Positions 6,550 through 14,580 of a stretch of 20,945 bases of DNA are shown here, piece after piece. Within the stretch, counting starts at the first letter, position 1. The number at the start of each line of letters is the position of its first letter. The DNA comes from CAZEPJ01 sp964514105. GTDB lineage: Bacteria > Desulfobacterota > Desulfocorpusculales > Desulfocorpusculum. The notes below the pieces were generated by a model. That model saw nothing but the letters and a program-made list of their open reading frames with translations, searched no databases and had not been told where the DNA came from. The stretch is taken from NCBI GenBank assembly GCA_964514105.1, contig CAZEPJ010000077.1:1-20945 (forward strand), read 5' to 3'. The position numbers were made by a program, and so were the translations under genes.

Positions 6550-8102
6550 GGTCGCTCCCTTCCTCTCGCCGATATGCGGCGCTCCGTGCGCCGTCCGTCC
6601 CATCTCCACCCCCGCCCCTTGTACTGCCTCAGGAACTCCACCAGGAGACGCACGCCGAATCCCGTTGCGCCCTTGGGCCGATAGGGCCGGTCCTTGTCGG
6701 TCCACACAGGCCCGGCGATGTCCACGTGGACCCAGGGGGTGTCGCCCACGAACTTCTTGAGGAAGAGCCCCCCCTGGATGGCCCCGGCCTCCCTCCCCCC
6801 GGAGTTCTTGACGTCGGCGATGTCGCTCTCGATGTACTCCTCGTACTCCTCCTTCAGGGGCAGGGGCCACACGTCCTCACCCGTCCGCTCACCGGCCGCC
6901 TGGAGCGCCTCCAGGGCCGCCGGGGACGTCCCCATCATGCCCGCCACCAGCTCGCCCAGGGCCACCACGCACGCCCCGGTGAGGGTGGCCAGGTCGATGA
7001 TCAGGGCCGGCTTGAAGCGCCGGGCGTATGCCAGGGCGTCTGACAGGACGACCCGCCCCTCGGCATCGGTGTTGGTCACCTCGATGGTCTTGCCCGAATG
7101 AGTCGTGAGCACGTCCCCGGGCTTGTACGCCGATCCCGATGGAAGGTTCTCCGTGGCCGGGACGATCCCCACCACGTTCACGGGGAGGGCGAGGCGGGCG
7201 GCGGCCTGGAGGGCCCCCATGACCGCGGCCCCGCCGGCCATGTCGTCCTTCATCCGGTCCATCTTCTCCGCGGGCTTGAGGCTGATCCCTCCGCTGTCGA
7301 AGGTGATCCCCTTTCCCACCAGGACCACCCGGGGCCCCCGCCGGTCCGCCCCGAGGTGCTCCAGGACGATGAACCGGGGCGGCTCGCGGCTCCCGGCTGC
7401 CACTCCCAGCAGCCCGCCCATGCCCAGCGCCCGGATCTCCCGCTCGTCCAGGATCGTGCACCGGATACCCCAGGTCCGGGCCATGGCAGCCGCCCTCTCG
7501 GCCAGGACGGCCGGCGTCATGCGGTTGCCGGGGTGAGTCACCAGGTCCCTCACCCAACAGACGGCCTCGCTGATCACCTGGGCCTCGGCCGCGGCGCGCT
7601 CCACCCCGCCCCGGCCCCCGCCCAGGAGGACCATCTCCTCGGGCTCCGGCTCCTCGGGCTTCTCGCTCCGCAACGCGCCGAATCGGTATAGCCCCAGCAG
7701 GGCGCCCTCTGCGGCGGCCGAAGCCAGATCCGCCGGGGGAAGCGCCGCCCCCGGCGGCAGCGCCAGGCTCAGGCCGAGCTGTTTCAACCGCAGGGAGCGG
7801 CAGACCTGGGCCGCCCTGCTCGCGCAGCCCCGCCATCGATCCAGGCAGAACTTGTGGGGCTCGCCCAGGCCCAGGAACAGGACCCGCGCGGCCCGCAGCG
7901 CACCGGAGGTGTGCTGCACCATCGCCTCCCCGAGCTTGCCCCGGAAGTCCCCGGAGCCGAGGATCCTGTGCACCCACCCCTTGGAGGCCTGATCCAGCTC
8001 CCTGAGCATCCCCTCCATGGGGCCCTTTCCCTGGAACACCCCCACGGCCAGCAAGGGCCCGCCGTACGACGTCGTCCTCTGTCTCGAGCATCTGATCTTC
8101 AT
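6546..8102 (-). CDS. pepA: Leucyl aminopeptidase (M17 family)
   Basis: A 518-residue cytosol aminopeptidase of family M17, a di-metal exopeptidase that removes N-terminal residues and normally forms hexamers. The catalytic C-terminal half is intact: K264 and D269 in VGKGITFDSGG, K276 in SLKP, D287 in MKDDMAGG, and the family signature NTDAEGR with D346, E348 and R350. These correspond to the metal ligands and the catalytic Lys/Arg of E. coli PepA. The N-terminal half (about 1-165) is the usual divergent macro-like domain. About 25 extra basic residues follow the fold (KGRGWRWDGRR onward), probably because the frame extends to couple with the next gene. The ATG has a perfect GGAGGT ribosome site four bases upstream. 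It lies 63 bases after the triple P-II gene and could process peptides released by the Lon-like protease upstream, which is speculative. Confidence 0.97.
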   Translation of the reverse strand: MKIRCSRQRTTSYGGPLLAVGVFQGKGPMEGMLRELDQASKGWVHRILGSGDFRGKLGEAMVQHTSGALRAARVLFLGLGEPHKFCLDRWRGCASRAAQVCRSLRLKQLGLSLALPPGAALPPADLASAAAEGALLGLYRFGALRSEKPEEPEPEEMVLLGGGRGGVERAAAEAQVISEAVCWVRDLVTHPGNRMTPAVLAERAAAMARTWGIRCTILDEREIRALGMGGLLGVAAGSREPPRFIVLEHLGADRRGPRVVLVGKGITFDSGGISLKPAEKMDRMKDDMAGGAAVMGALQAAARLALPVNVVGIVPATENLPSGSAYKPGDVLTTHSGKTIEVTNTDAEGRVVLSDALAYARRFKPALIIDLATLTGACVVALGELVAGMMGTSPAALEALQAAGERTGEDVWPLPLKEEYEEYIESDIADVKNSGGREAGAIQGGLFLKKFVGDTPWVHVDIAGPVWTDKDRPYRPKGATGFGVRLLVEFLRQYKGRGWRWDGRRTERRISARGRERP

Positions 8103-8165
8103 CCGGACCTCCAGCTCATCGGTACGGACCCGGCGCCAAGGCCGCAGAACGCCGCCCGGCGCCCC

Positions 8166-9275
8166 TCACGAATAGGTGTACGCCTTGGGGGCCTCCCGGA
8201 TCACGATCTCGCCGCTGGCCTCCTCCCCCAACGCCCCGGCCTCCTCGAGGGCCCGGGTCACGTCCACCACCCGCCCCTGGGCGATGCACATGTTGCACGC
8301 CTCCCGGGCGGACGACATCCCCTTGGGCCTGAGCTCCTGGGGGCAGTGGTATCTGACCCGGCTGATGGTCGCGCCGCCGGCCCCCGCTTGCATGGCGTGC
8401 TTGACCAGGAGCTGGCCGGTCCCCTCGTTGCACAGCACGGTCACATCGACCATGTTCAAGAACAGATAGTGCGGGTCGATGGTCAGAAGGGCCCTCTCGG
8501 AGCGCTTGCGCCATGCCATGTCCCCCTTCAGCTCGTCCAGGGCGGCGATGACCTGCTCGATGCTCGCCATCTGTCTGGCCAGGCCGTGAGTGATCTTGGT
8601 GTCGACCAATCCCTTGCGGATGGGGTACAGGTACAGGAAACCCTTGGCCGGCCGATCGAGCTCGCCCGCGCGGATCATCATCCGCATGACGGTCTCCGCG
8701 TCGTACGTGCTGACGGCCAGGTGGATGATCTCCTTCTGGGCCGGTATGGCGATGCGCAGCAGACCCAGCCTGTCGCGGATCCCCATGCCCTCCCCGAAGG
8801 AGACGACCGGCACGCTGGCGCCCATGTCCAGGGCCACCCGGGCGACCTTGTTGCCCTCTCCGCGCTGGACAATGCAGCAGATGCCCACCAGCGGGGACTG
8901 CTTGACGAACCCGTCCCCCCCGCCCCCGGCAAAGACCCCCCGCCCCCGGAGCCCGCAGGGGCTGATGAGTTCCACCTCCTCGGAGAAGACCGTGCCTCGC
9001 CCGGGCAGGGTCAGCTCGCAGATCCGGATAACGTGGTCCAGGGCCTGCTCCTCGCCTCCCGGGTCCACGAAGAACGAGACCATCTCCGCGGCGTCCTCCA
9101 CCGGTCGGAAGCGGTGCAGGAGTCCGAACGTCCCCCGCTTTTCCTCCAGGGTGACGGTGCGGGCCGGGCTCATGTGCCAGTCGCGCAGCCCCGCGGCCTC
9201 CAGCGAGGAGAGGAGAGGTTTGGCCACGCCCCGCTTCACCAGGGCCGTCACTCGGATGACCCGCATCCCGGTCAC
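8166..9275 (-). CDS. Protein with three tandem P-II-like repeats
   Basis: A chain of 366-369 residues that I read as three successive P-II/GlnB-like ferredoxin folds. Numbered from the internal ATG, repeat 1 spans about 1-104 (begins MRVIRVTALVKRG, ends PGRGTVFSEEVELIS), repeat 2 about 125-222 (LVGICCIVQRGEG to AKGFLYLYPIRKG), and repeat 3 about 270-366 (MVDVTVLCNEGTG to ASGEIVIREAPKAYTYS). Each opens with a hydrophobic strand plus Lys/Asn/Arg-Gly turn and helix, and each closes with a G-[X]-[I/V/L]-[F/Y/V] strand like the B-loop/C-terminal strand of GlnB. Ordinary P-II proteins are about 112-residue homotrimers that bind ATP/ADP and control transporters. The GTG at 9273-9275 overlaps the upstream TGA (GTGA) and has an AAGGAG site ten bases away; the ATG at 9266 is the alternative. 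The pairing with DUF1538 suggests control of that membrane protein. P-II membership of repeats 2 and 3 is less certain than repeat 1. Confidence 0.8.
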   Translation of the reverse strand: MTGMRVIRVTALVKRGVAKPLLSSLEAAGLRDWHMSPARTVTLEEKRGTFGLLHRFRPVEDAAEMVSFFVDPGGEEQALDHVIRICELTLPGRGTVFSEEVELISPCGLRGRGVFAGGGGDGFVKQSPLVGICCIVQRGEGNKVARVALDMGASVPVVSFGEGMGIRDRLGLLRIAIPAQKEIIHLAVSTYDAETVMRMMIRAGELDRPAKGFLYLYPIRKGLVDTKITHGLARQMASIEQVIAALDELKGDMAWRKRSERALLTIDPHYLFLNMVDVTVLCNEGTGQLLVKHAMQAGAGGATISRVRYHCPQELRPKGMSSAREACNMCIAQGRVVDVTRALEEAGALGEEASGEIVIREAPKAYTYS

Positions 9276-11407
9276 GACGGCCGCGCTCCTTCCTCCTCGC
9301 CCTCGACCGAGCCATCCCGGAAGGCCGCCCGCTCCGCCCGGCTCACACGCAGCCCGATGATGAGGACGGTCAGGATGGGGCAGACGGAGGCCATGGCCAG
9401 GATCCCGAACCCCTCGACCACCTCCACCTGATTCCCGAGGCCCAGGCCCATGGCCAGGACCAGGGGAACGGTCACGGGCCCGGTGGTGACCCCGGCGCTG
9501 TCCCAGGCGATGTTCACAAACTCCTCCGTGGAGGCCATGGTGAGGAAGAGCAATACGATGTAAAACGGGGCCAGCAGCCACCACAACGGGATCCCCCAGA
9601 CGATCTTCAGGACGCCCAGGGCGATGCCCGCTCCCACGCCCAGGGCCACGGTGTGAATCAGCACCGTCTTTCGAAAGAGGCCCACGGTGATCTCCTCCAC
9701 CGCGAGCCCCAGGGCGTTGAGGGCGGGTTCGGCCAGCGTGGCGCCGTACCCCATGACCAAGGCGAACAGGAGGATCACCAGGACCCCGCCCACGGCGTTC
9801 TCCCCGCCGAAGAGGGGTCCCTTGCGCGGGATGTGGGCATACCTGCGGGCCTCCCGATCAAAGCCCCGCTCGTCGAAGGGAAGCGCCTCGATGCGCTCCC
9901 CCTGCTTGAAGAAGAAAAACCTGTGGGTCCCACCCCGCTCGTCCACCGCCGTTTGCACCAGAGCGTCGTGGAACGGCTCGATGATGCGCTTGTGCTCTGG
10001 CAGGGCCACGGCCCTGAAGGCCGACGGGAGCCTCTCTCCCACCTGCCCCCCCAGCTTGGAAAGCCCCATCTCCATGCCCATGTTGAACAGGACCATCCCC
10101 ACGAGGGCCAGGCCGATTCCCAGCACCACCTCATCGGTCCGGGGAAGCCGCTCCCGCAGCAGGCCCGCCAGCACCAGGAAGAGGAACAGGGCCAGGGGGA
10201 TCACGGCCTGAACCGCAACCAGGGCGTTGCGCCGCGCCATCCCGCCCAGGCCCTCGGGGAAGGCGGCAGGAGGCGGCTTGCCAAAGAGGTCTCCCGGCCC
10301 CGGCGCGGGCGCCGTCCCCAGGAGGGCCAGCCGCTGCTCGTGGGTCCCCCGGCGGGCTGCCCACCGCTCCATGGCCTCGGGCTCCGGGCCGAACACCGCC
10401 CGTCTCCTGGCCTCGTCGCTGCGCAGGGCTCGGAGGAATCCCAGCATCTTGCTCCGGTCGCCGTCGAACAGGGCCATCTGCTCCGCCTCCGACCCGTGCC
10501 GGAGGGCGTACCCCATGAGCGCGTCCTCGCTGCCGAACATGCGAAGGACCGCCCCGCGCGTCTCCGCCTTGAAGAACGAGTCCCGGGTCATGGGGCCGGG
10601 CAGACCCGGGCTCACAGCCGCGCCCAGCATCAGGACGCTCAACACCGGAAAGAGGGAGGCCAGGGTCACCACGCCGAAGCCGGATGTCTCGTCCCCATCG
10701 AGACCCACCACCCGGCAAACCCCGATGCCCAGGGCGAGGATCAGGGGAACGGTGACGGGCCCCGTGGTCACGGCCCCGCAGTCCCATGCCAACCCGCATA
10801 TGGCCTGCAGCTTGGGATCGACATGGGCCCAACCCGTGAGCGTCAGCAGGGCCGCCAGCAGGACGTAGATGAACGGCTTGAGGGACCAGCCGTGCAGGTA
10901 GCGCAGCATGCCGAACAGGACGGCCACCCCCACGCCGGCGCCCACGGCATAGATCAACTGATGGGGGTAGGTGTTGAGCATGACGAACAGAAGGGGGGCC
11001 TCCCAGGGCTTCACCCCTGCCCCCGCGCTCTTGAGAATGCCGATGGCGGGCTCCGCAAAGGTGGCGCCCACTCCCAGGATGAAGGAGAAGGCGAGGATCA
11101 CCGACGTGTGGGCCCTTTCCGGGAGCTTGAGCCCGATGGCCTCGCCCAGGGGCATCAGGCCCAGGACCAGGCCCTCCAGGAAGAACGCCAGGCCCACGAT
11201 GAGCACCGCCAGGCCCAGGGCCATGTCGGAGGCCTCCGCCAAGGGTATCCGCAGCACGGCGGTCTGGAAGAAAAGGAGGTACAACACCACCAGGGCCACG
11301 GATCGGACCTGCTCGAGGATCTTCCGCTTGACGTAGGGAGACAGGATGCGCAGCGCCTGGCCCGGGCCGATCCCCGACCTCCGGGGGGCGCCCTCGGCGT
11401 GGTTCAT
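9272..11407 (-). CDS. DUF1538 integral membrane protein with internal duplication
   Basis: A 711-residue polytopic membrane protein made of two homologous DUF1538 halves. Half 1 (about 30-265) and half 2 (about 390-687) each carry GATxAEPA (114-121 and 555-562) and a conserved re-entrant-looking segment with TTGPVTVP (214-221 and 641-648), followed by GFGxxxxAS and a final membrane helix. Two soluble insertions are present: about 268-390, which is charged and Ala/Arg-rich, and about 455-540 inside half 2, with FFFFKQGERIEALPFDERGF. Duplicated halves with a conserved Thr/Gly/Pro segment are typical of transporters or channels, but the substrate of DUF1538 proteins is not known to me. Both ends have polar tails (Glu-rich at the C-terminus). 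The ribosome site before the ATG is weak. It overlaps the triple P-II gene by four bases and follows the CBS-pair gene by 73 bases. Confidence 0.9.
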   Translation of the reverse strand: MNHAEGAPRRSGIGPGQALRILSPYVKRKILEQVRSVALVVLYLLFFQTAVLRIPLAEASDMALGLAVLIVGLAFFLEGLVLGLMPLGEAIGLKLPERAHTSVILAFSFILGVGATFAEPAIGILKSAGAGVKPWEAPLLFVMLNTYPHQLIYAVGAGVGVAVLFGMLRYLHGWSLKPFIYVLLAALLTLTGWAHVDPKLQAICGLAWDCGAVTTGPVTVPLILALGIGVCRVVGLDGDETSGFGVVTLASLFPVLSVLMLGAAVSPGLPGPMTRDSFFKAETRGAVLRMFGSEDALMGYALRHGSEAEQMALFDGDRSKMLGFLRALRSDEARRRAVFGPEPEAMERWAARRGTHEQRLALLGTAPAPGPGDLFGKPPPAAFPEGLGGMARRNALVAVQAVIPLALFLFLVLAGLLRERLPRTDEVVLGIGLALVGMVLFNMGMEMGLSKLGGQVGERLPSAFRAVALPEHKRIIEPFHDALVQTAVDERGGTHRFFFFKQGERIEALPFDERGFDREARRYAHIPRKGPLFGGENAVGGVLVILLFALVMGYGATLAEPALNALGLAVEEITVGLFRKTVLIHTVALGVGAGIALGVLKIVWGIPLWWLLAPFYIVLLFLTMASTEEFVNIAWDSAGVTTGPVTVPLVLAMGLGLGNQVEVVEGFGILAMASVCPILTVLIIGLRVSRAERAAFRDGSVEGEEEGARPS

Positions 11408-11480
11408 GTCAGCGGCCCGCTTTCCGCCCCGGGTGGGCGATGGGGCATCCGTCCGACGCGTTCCATGTGGCGGCTCCCGC

Positions 11481-11891
11481 CTATCCCACGCGCCGCAGGA
11501 CGTCGCTGTACGTGATGATCCCCACCAGGTGCTCCCGGTCGTCCAGCACGGGAAAGCTGTTCTTCCGGGTCTCGATCATGAGCTCCAGCACCCGGGTCAG
11601 GGGATGATCCGGGTGGACGTAGAAGGGCGTCCGGCTCATGAAGTCGGACACGGGCCGCTCCATGAGCACGTGGTAGTTGGGAGTCATGGAACTGGGCCGG
11701 AAGAGCAGGGTCTTGAGGAAGTCGAACTTGGTGACGACCCCCACCAGACGGTCGTTCTCCACCACCGGAAAGCAGTTGTAGTCGTACCGCTCGAAGAGCT
11801 CCCGGAGCCGCCCCGCTGTGGTCCCGGGGGATACGCTCTTCACCTCGTGGGTCATGACGTCCTTCACCTTGAGGAACACGAACTGCTCCAT
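11481..11891 (-). CDS. CBS-domain pair protein
   Basis: A 136-residue protein that is essentially one Bateman module. CBS 1 spans about 8-60 (KVKDVMTHEVKSVSPGTT to NDRLVGVVTKFDFLK) and CBS 2 about 77-134 (VSDFMSRTPFYVHPDHPL to HLVGIITYSDVLRRVG). Such pairs commonly bind AMP, ATP or related adenosine ligands in the cleft and regulate an attached or partner protein. The start MEQFVFLKV is chosen because it lies at the head of the fold and has GAGGAG and AAGGG purine runs upstream; the longer in-frame extension is low-complexity. It lies between the Lon-like protease gene and the DUF1538 gene, so a role as energy-state sensor for the membrane protein is a reasonable inference. Confidence 0.92.
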   Translation of the reverse strand: MEQFVFLKVKDVMTHEVKSVSPGTTAGRLRELFERYDYNCFPVVENDRLVGVVTKFDFLKTLLFRPSSMTPNYHVLMERPVSDFMSRTPFYVHPDHPLTRVLELMIETRKNSFPVLDDREHLVGIITYSDVLRRVG

Positions 11892-11975
11892 GGGCCCTTG
11901 ATCTCCTCTCCTGCCATCATGACGGCGAGCCGCCGGGGCCCCCCCCTGGCCGACGGGCGGCCGCGGCGTCGCCAC

Positions 11976-14420
11976 TCAACCCACCGCCCGTTCGCTGAAC
12001 GCCTTGAGGCCCGCGGCCAGCTCCCGCAGGCGGCGATCCACCCGGCCGTTGACCGAACCGTCGGGGAAGTGGCCGTCGGGGCCCCGCGCCCCCGCCTCCA
12101 CCCCGGTGAGGATCCGGATGCCCTGGTCCACGGTGGCCACGGGGATCACCGCGAAGCGCCCCTCGGCCACCGCCTGGACCACGTCCTTTCGGAGCATGAG
12201 GTCCTCCACGTTGCTCTGGGGGATCATGACTCCCTGGGTCCCCGTCAGCCCGCGGATGCGGCAGACATCGAAGAACCCCTCGACCTTCTGGTTGACCCCG
12301 CCGATGGGCTGGATTTCCCCCTTCTGGTTCACGGAACCCGTGATGGCCAGATCCTGCCGCACGGGCAGGCCCGCCAGGCTGGACAGGATGGCGTACAGCT
12401 CCGCCGACGAGGCGCTGTCCCCCTCCACGCCGCTGTAAGACTGCTCGAAGCAGACGCTGGCCGTCATGCTCAGCGGCTTGTCCTGGGCGTATTTCCCCCG
12501 GAGGTACCCGCTCAGGATGTAGACGCCCTTGTTGTGGATGGGCCCCCCCATCTCGGTCTCGCGCTCGATGTTGATCACCCCGGAGCGCCCCATGGCGGTC
12601 TGGGCGGTGATCCGGGAGGGACGGCCGAAGGAGATGTCACCCAGGTCATAGACCGACAGGCCGTTGACCTGCCCCACCTTTGCCCCGTCCGTATCGATGT
12701 AGATGGACCCCTCCAGGATCATCTCCCGGATCTTCTCCTCCACCATGTTGAAGCGCCAGTGCCGGTTGTCCAGGGCCTGGTCCACGTGGCGCTCCTGGAC
12801 CACATCGGCCCCGTCCCGGCGGGCCCAGTACACGGCCTCCCGGATCAGGTCCGCCACCTGATGAAACCGGGTGCTGATCTTCTTGCGTCCCCCCAGCCGC
12901 ACGCCGTGCTCCACCACGGCCGCCACCGCCTCTCGGTGGAACGGCAGCAGGCCCTCGTCCCCGGTGATCTTGCGGATGAACTCGGCGTACTCCCGCACGG
13001 CCTCCTCGGCGTTCTCCATCACCGTGTCGAAGTCGGCCTTGATCTTGAAGACCTTCTTGAAGTCGTCGTCCCGGTGGAAGAGGATGTAGTAGATCTCGTT
13101 GTCCCCGATCATGATGACCTTCACATCCGTGCGGATGGGTTCGGGCTTGAGGGAGCCCGTGGAGAGGAACATGAACGGATCGAAGCTCTGGATCTCCACC
13201 TCCCGGTGTTTGATGCTCTTCTTGAGGGCCATGTAGACCCCCGGCTCGGTCAGGGCGTCCAGGGCGTTGATGATGAGGTACCCGCCGTTGGCCTTGATGA
13301 ACGAGCCGGCCTTGATCTTGGTGAAATCCATCCGCCACACGCCCCGGGGGTCCCAGACGCGCTCCACCGTCCCGAACAGGTTCCGGTAGTTGGGGTACGA
13401 CTCGAAGATCACGGGCGCCCCCTGGGTCTCGGAGTTGTCCACCAGGAGGTTCACCTGGAGCACGGCGAACGGGTCCTGGGGCTCGGGGGCCTGGACGAAT
13501 GGCAGGGCCTGGGGCGGGCCCTCGGGCTTGGGCCGGAAGATGTCCAGGTGCTCCAGGATGTATCGGCGCGCCCCCTCCAGGTACTCCCGGATCTTCTGGC
13601 GGTCGAACCGCGCCCCCATGGCATCGATCTCCTCGTTGATGAGGGGGCCCACGGTCTGCTGGTCCAGGGCCTGGAGCTTCTCGGCCAGCTCCTTCTCCAG
13701 GTCCCGGACCCTGAGGATGCGCTCGTTCATCTCCTTCATGAGTTCGTCGCGGCGCGCGCGCATCCCCTGGAGCTTCTCGGCGGGCAGCTCGCCGCTGTCC
13801 ACGCCGGCCTCCAGCTGCTCCCACGGAACCGGCTTTCCGTCCGCCACCGGGAGTATCTCCGTGCGGCTGCTGGGCCCCATGGGGATGACCACCATGTTGA
13901 AGCCCTCTCCCTCGATCTTGCGCTCGAACTCCTTGTAGATCCCCTTTTCCTGGTTGCGGATCCCCTCGACCAGCTCGCGGCGTCGGTCCTGAAAGGCTTC
14001 GGACTCGAAGAGCTTGGGGACCTTCTCCTTGAAACCCTCCACGAGCCGCTCCATCTCCCGCTTGAAGGAGGCCCCCTGTCCCGACGGAAAGTACAGCACC
14101 TTGGGGGCGTCGGGATCCTTGAAGTTGTTCACGTAACACAGATCATCGGGGGCGGGCCGCTGCCCCTTGAGGGCATCCAGGCACAGGCGCACCGACGTGC
14201 TTCGCCCGGTCCCGGCGGCCCCGCAGACATAGATGTTGTATCCGTCGCCCTGGATCTCCAGCCCCATGCGCAGGGCCTCCAGGCCCCGCCTCTGGCCCAC
14301 GATATCCTTGGACGCCTCCACCTCATCGGTGGTCAGGAACTCCATGCACGTGGTGTCGCACCGCCACCTGAGCCTTTCCGGTGGCACCTGGGATACGCCC
14401 TCGAGCGATCGATCCGCCAT
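11976..14420 (-). CDS. Lon-like ATP-dependent protease (AAA_32 / LonB-type, peptidase S16)
   Basis: An 814-residue soluble AAA+ protease of the AAA_32 type (as in E. coli YcbZ), distinct from classical LonA because it lacks the Lon N-terminal substrate domain. The Walker A is GAAGTGRS (67-74), close to the N-terminus. A long helical insertion (about 115-300, predicted coiled coil at 215-255) separates it from the rest of the ATPase domain (ATP-lid region about 450-555). The C-terminal protease domain (about 580-775) has the Ser-Lys dyad: S669 in GVEGDSASSAE and K712 in GGVNQKVEG. Their 43-residue spacing equals that of E. coli Lon S679/K722. The ATG at 14418-14420 has an AGGGAGGACG ribosome site. 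A promoter candidate lies about 65 bases upstream, so it probably leads the operon that continues with the CBS, DUF1538, P-II, aminopeptidase and DUF4412 genes. Confidence 0.95.
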   Translation of the reverse strand: MADRSLEGVSQVPPERLRWRCDTTCMEFLTTDEVEASKDIVGQRRGLEALRMGLEIQGDGYNIYVCGAAGTGRSTSVRLCLDALKGQRPAPDDLCYVNNFKDPDAPKVLYFPSGQGASFKREMERLVEGFKEKVPKLFESEAFQDRRRELVEGIRNQEKGIYKEFERKIEGEGFNMVVIPMGPSSRTEILPVADGKPVPWEQLEAGVDSGELPAEKLQGMRARRDELMKEMNERILRVRDLEKELAEKLQALDQQTVGPLINEEIDAMGARFDRQKIREYLEGARRYILEHLDIFRPKPEGPPQALPFVQAPEPQDPFAVLQVNLLVDNSETQGAPVIFESYPNYRNLFGTVERVWDPRGVWRMDFTKIKAGSFIKANGGYLIINALDALTEPGVYMALKKSIKHREVEIQSFDPFMFLSTGSLKPEPIRTDVKVIMIGDNEIYYILFHRDDDFKKVFKIKADFDTVMENAEEAVREYAEFIRKITGDEGLLPFHREAVAAVVEHGVRLGGRKKISTRFHQVADLIREAVYWARRDGADVVQERHVDQALDNRHWRFNMVEEKIREMILEGSIYIDTDGAKVGQVNGLSVYDLGDISFGRPSRITAQTAMGRSGVINIERETEMGGPIHNKGVYILSGYLRGKYAQDKPLSMTASVCFEQSYSGVEGDSASSAELYAILSSLAGLPVRQDLAITGSVNQKGEIQPIGGVNQKVEGFFDVCRIRGLTGTQGVMIPQSNVEDLMLRKDVVQAVAEGRFAVIPVATVDQGIRILTGVEAGARGPDGHFPDGSVNGRVDRRLRELAAGLKAFSERAVG

Positions 14421-14484
14421 CCGCGTCCTCCCTCTCTCCCATGGGTTTCGCTTGGTCGGGCGCCGGCCGGCCCGCAAGTCCACC

Positions 14485-14515
14485 ATTACCTAGCAAGAAA
14501 CGGTGGGGAAGTCAA
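14485..14515 (-). promoter_or_regulatory. Possible promoter upstream of the Lon-like protease gene
   Basis: On the minus strand TTGACT (14510-14515, five of six consensus bases) is followed after 19 bases by GGTAAT (14485-14490); a TAGGTA hexamer offers a 17-base spacing. The surrounding stretch is the most AT-rich part of the 160-base gap between the methyltransferase and protease genes. I saw no sigma32-type element. Confidence 0.35.
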
Positions 14516-14580
14516 ACCGCTGCGGCCACGGGGGTCGGAGGGGGTGGGCCGGCGATGCGAGTCCGTTTTCGCAGGGCGCC

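Noticed and set aside
6550..6870. Longer start for the DUF4412 protein
   Set aside because: It would bury the signal peptide and overlap 320 bases of the aminopeptidase gene; the ATGA overlap start has a good ribosome site.
9276..9584. N-terminal extension of the triple P-II frame
   Set aside because: It overlaps the well-defined last membrane segments of DUF1538 and reads as low-complexity His/Gly/Arg sequence.
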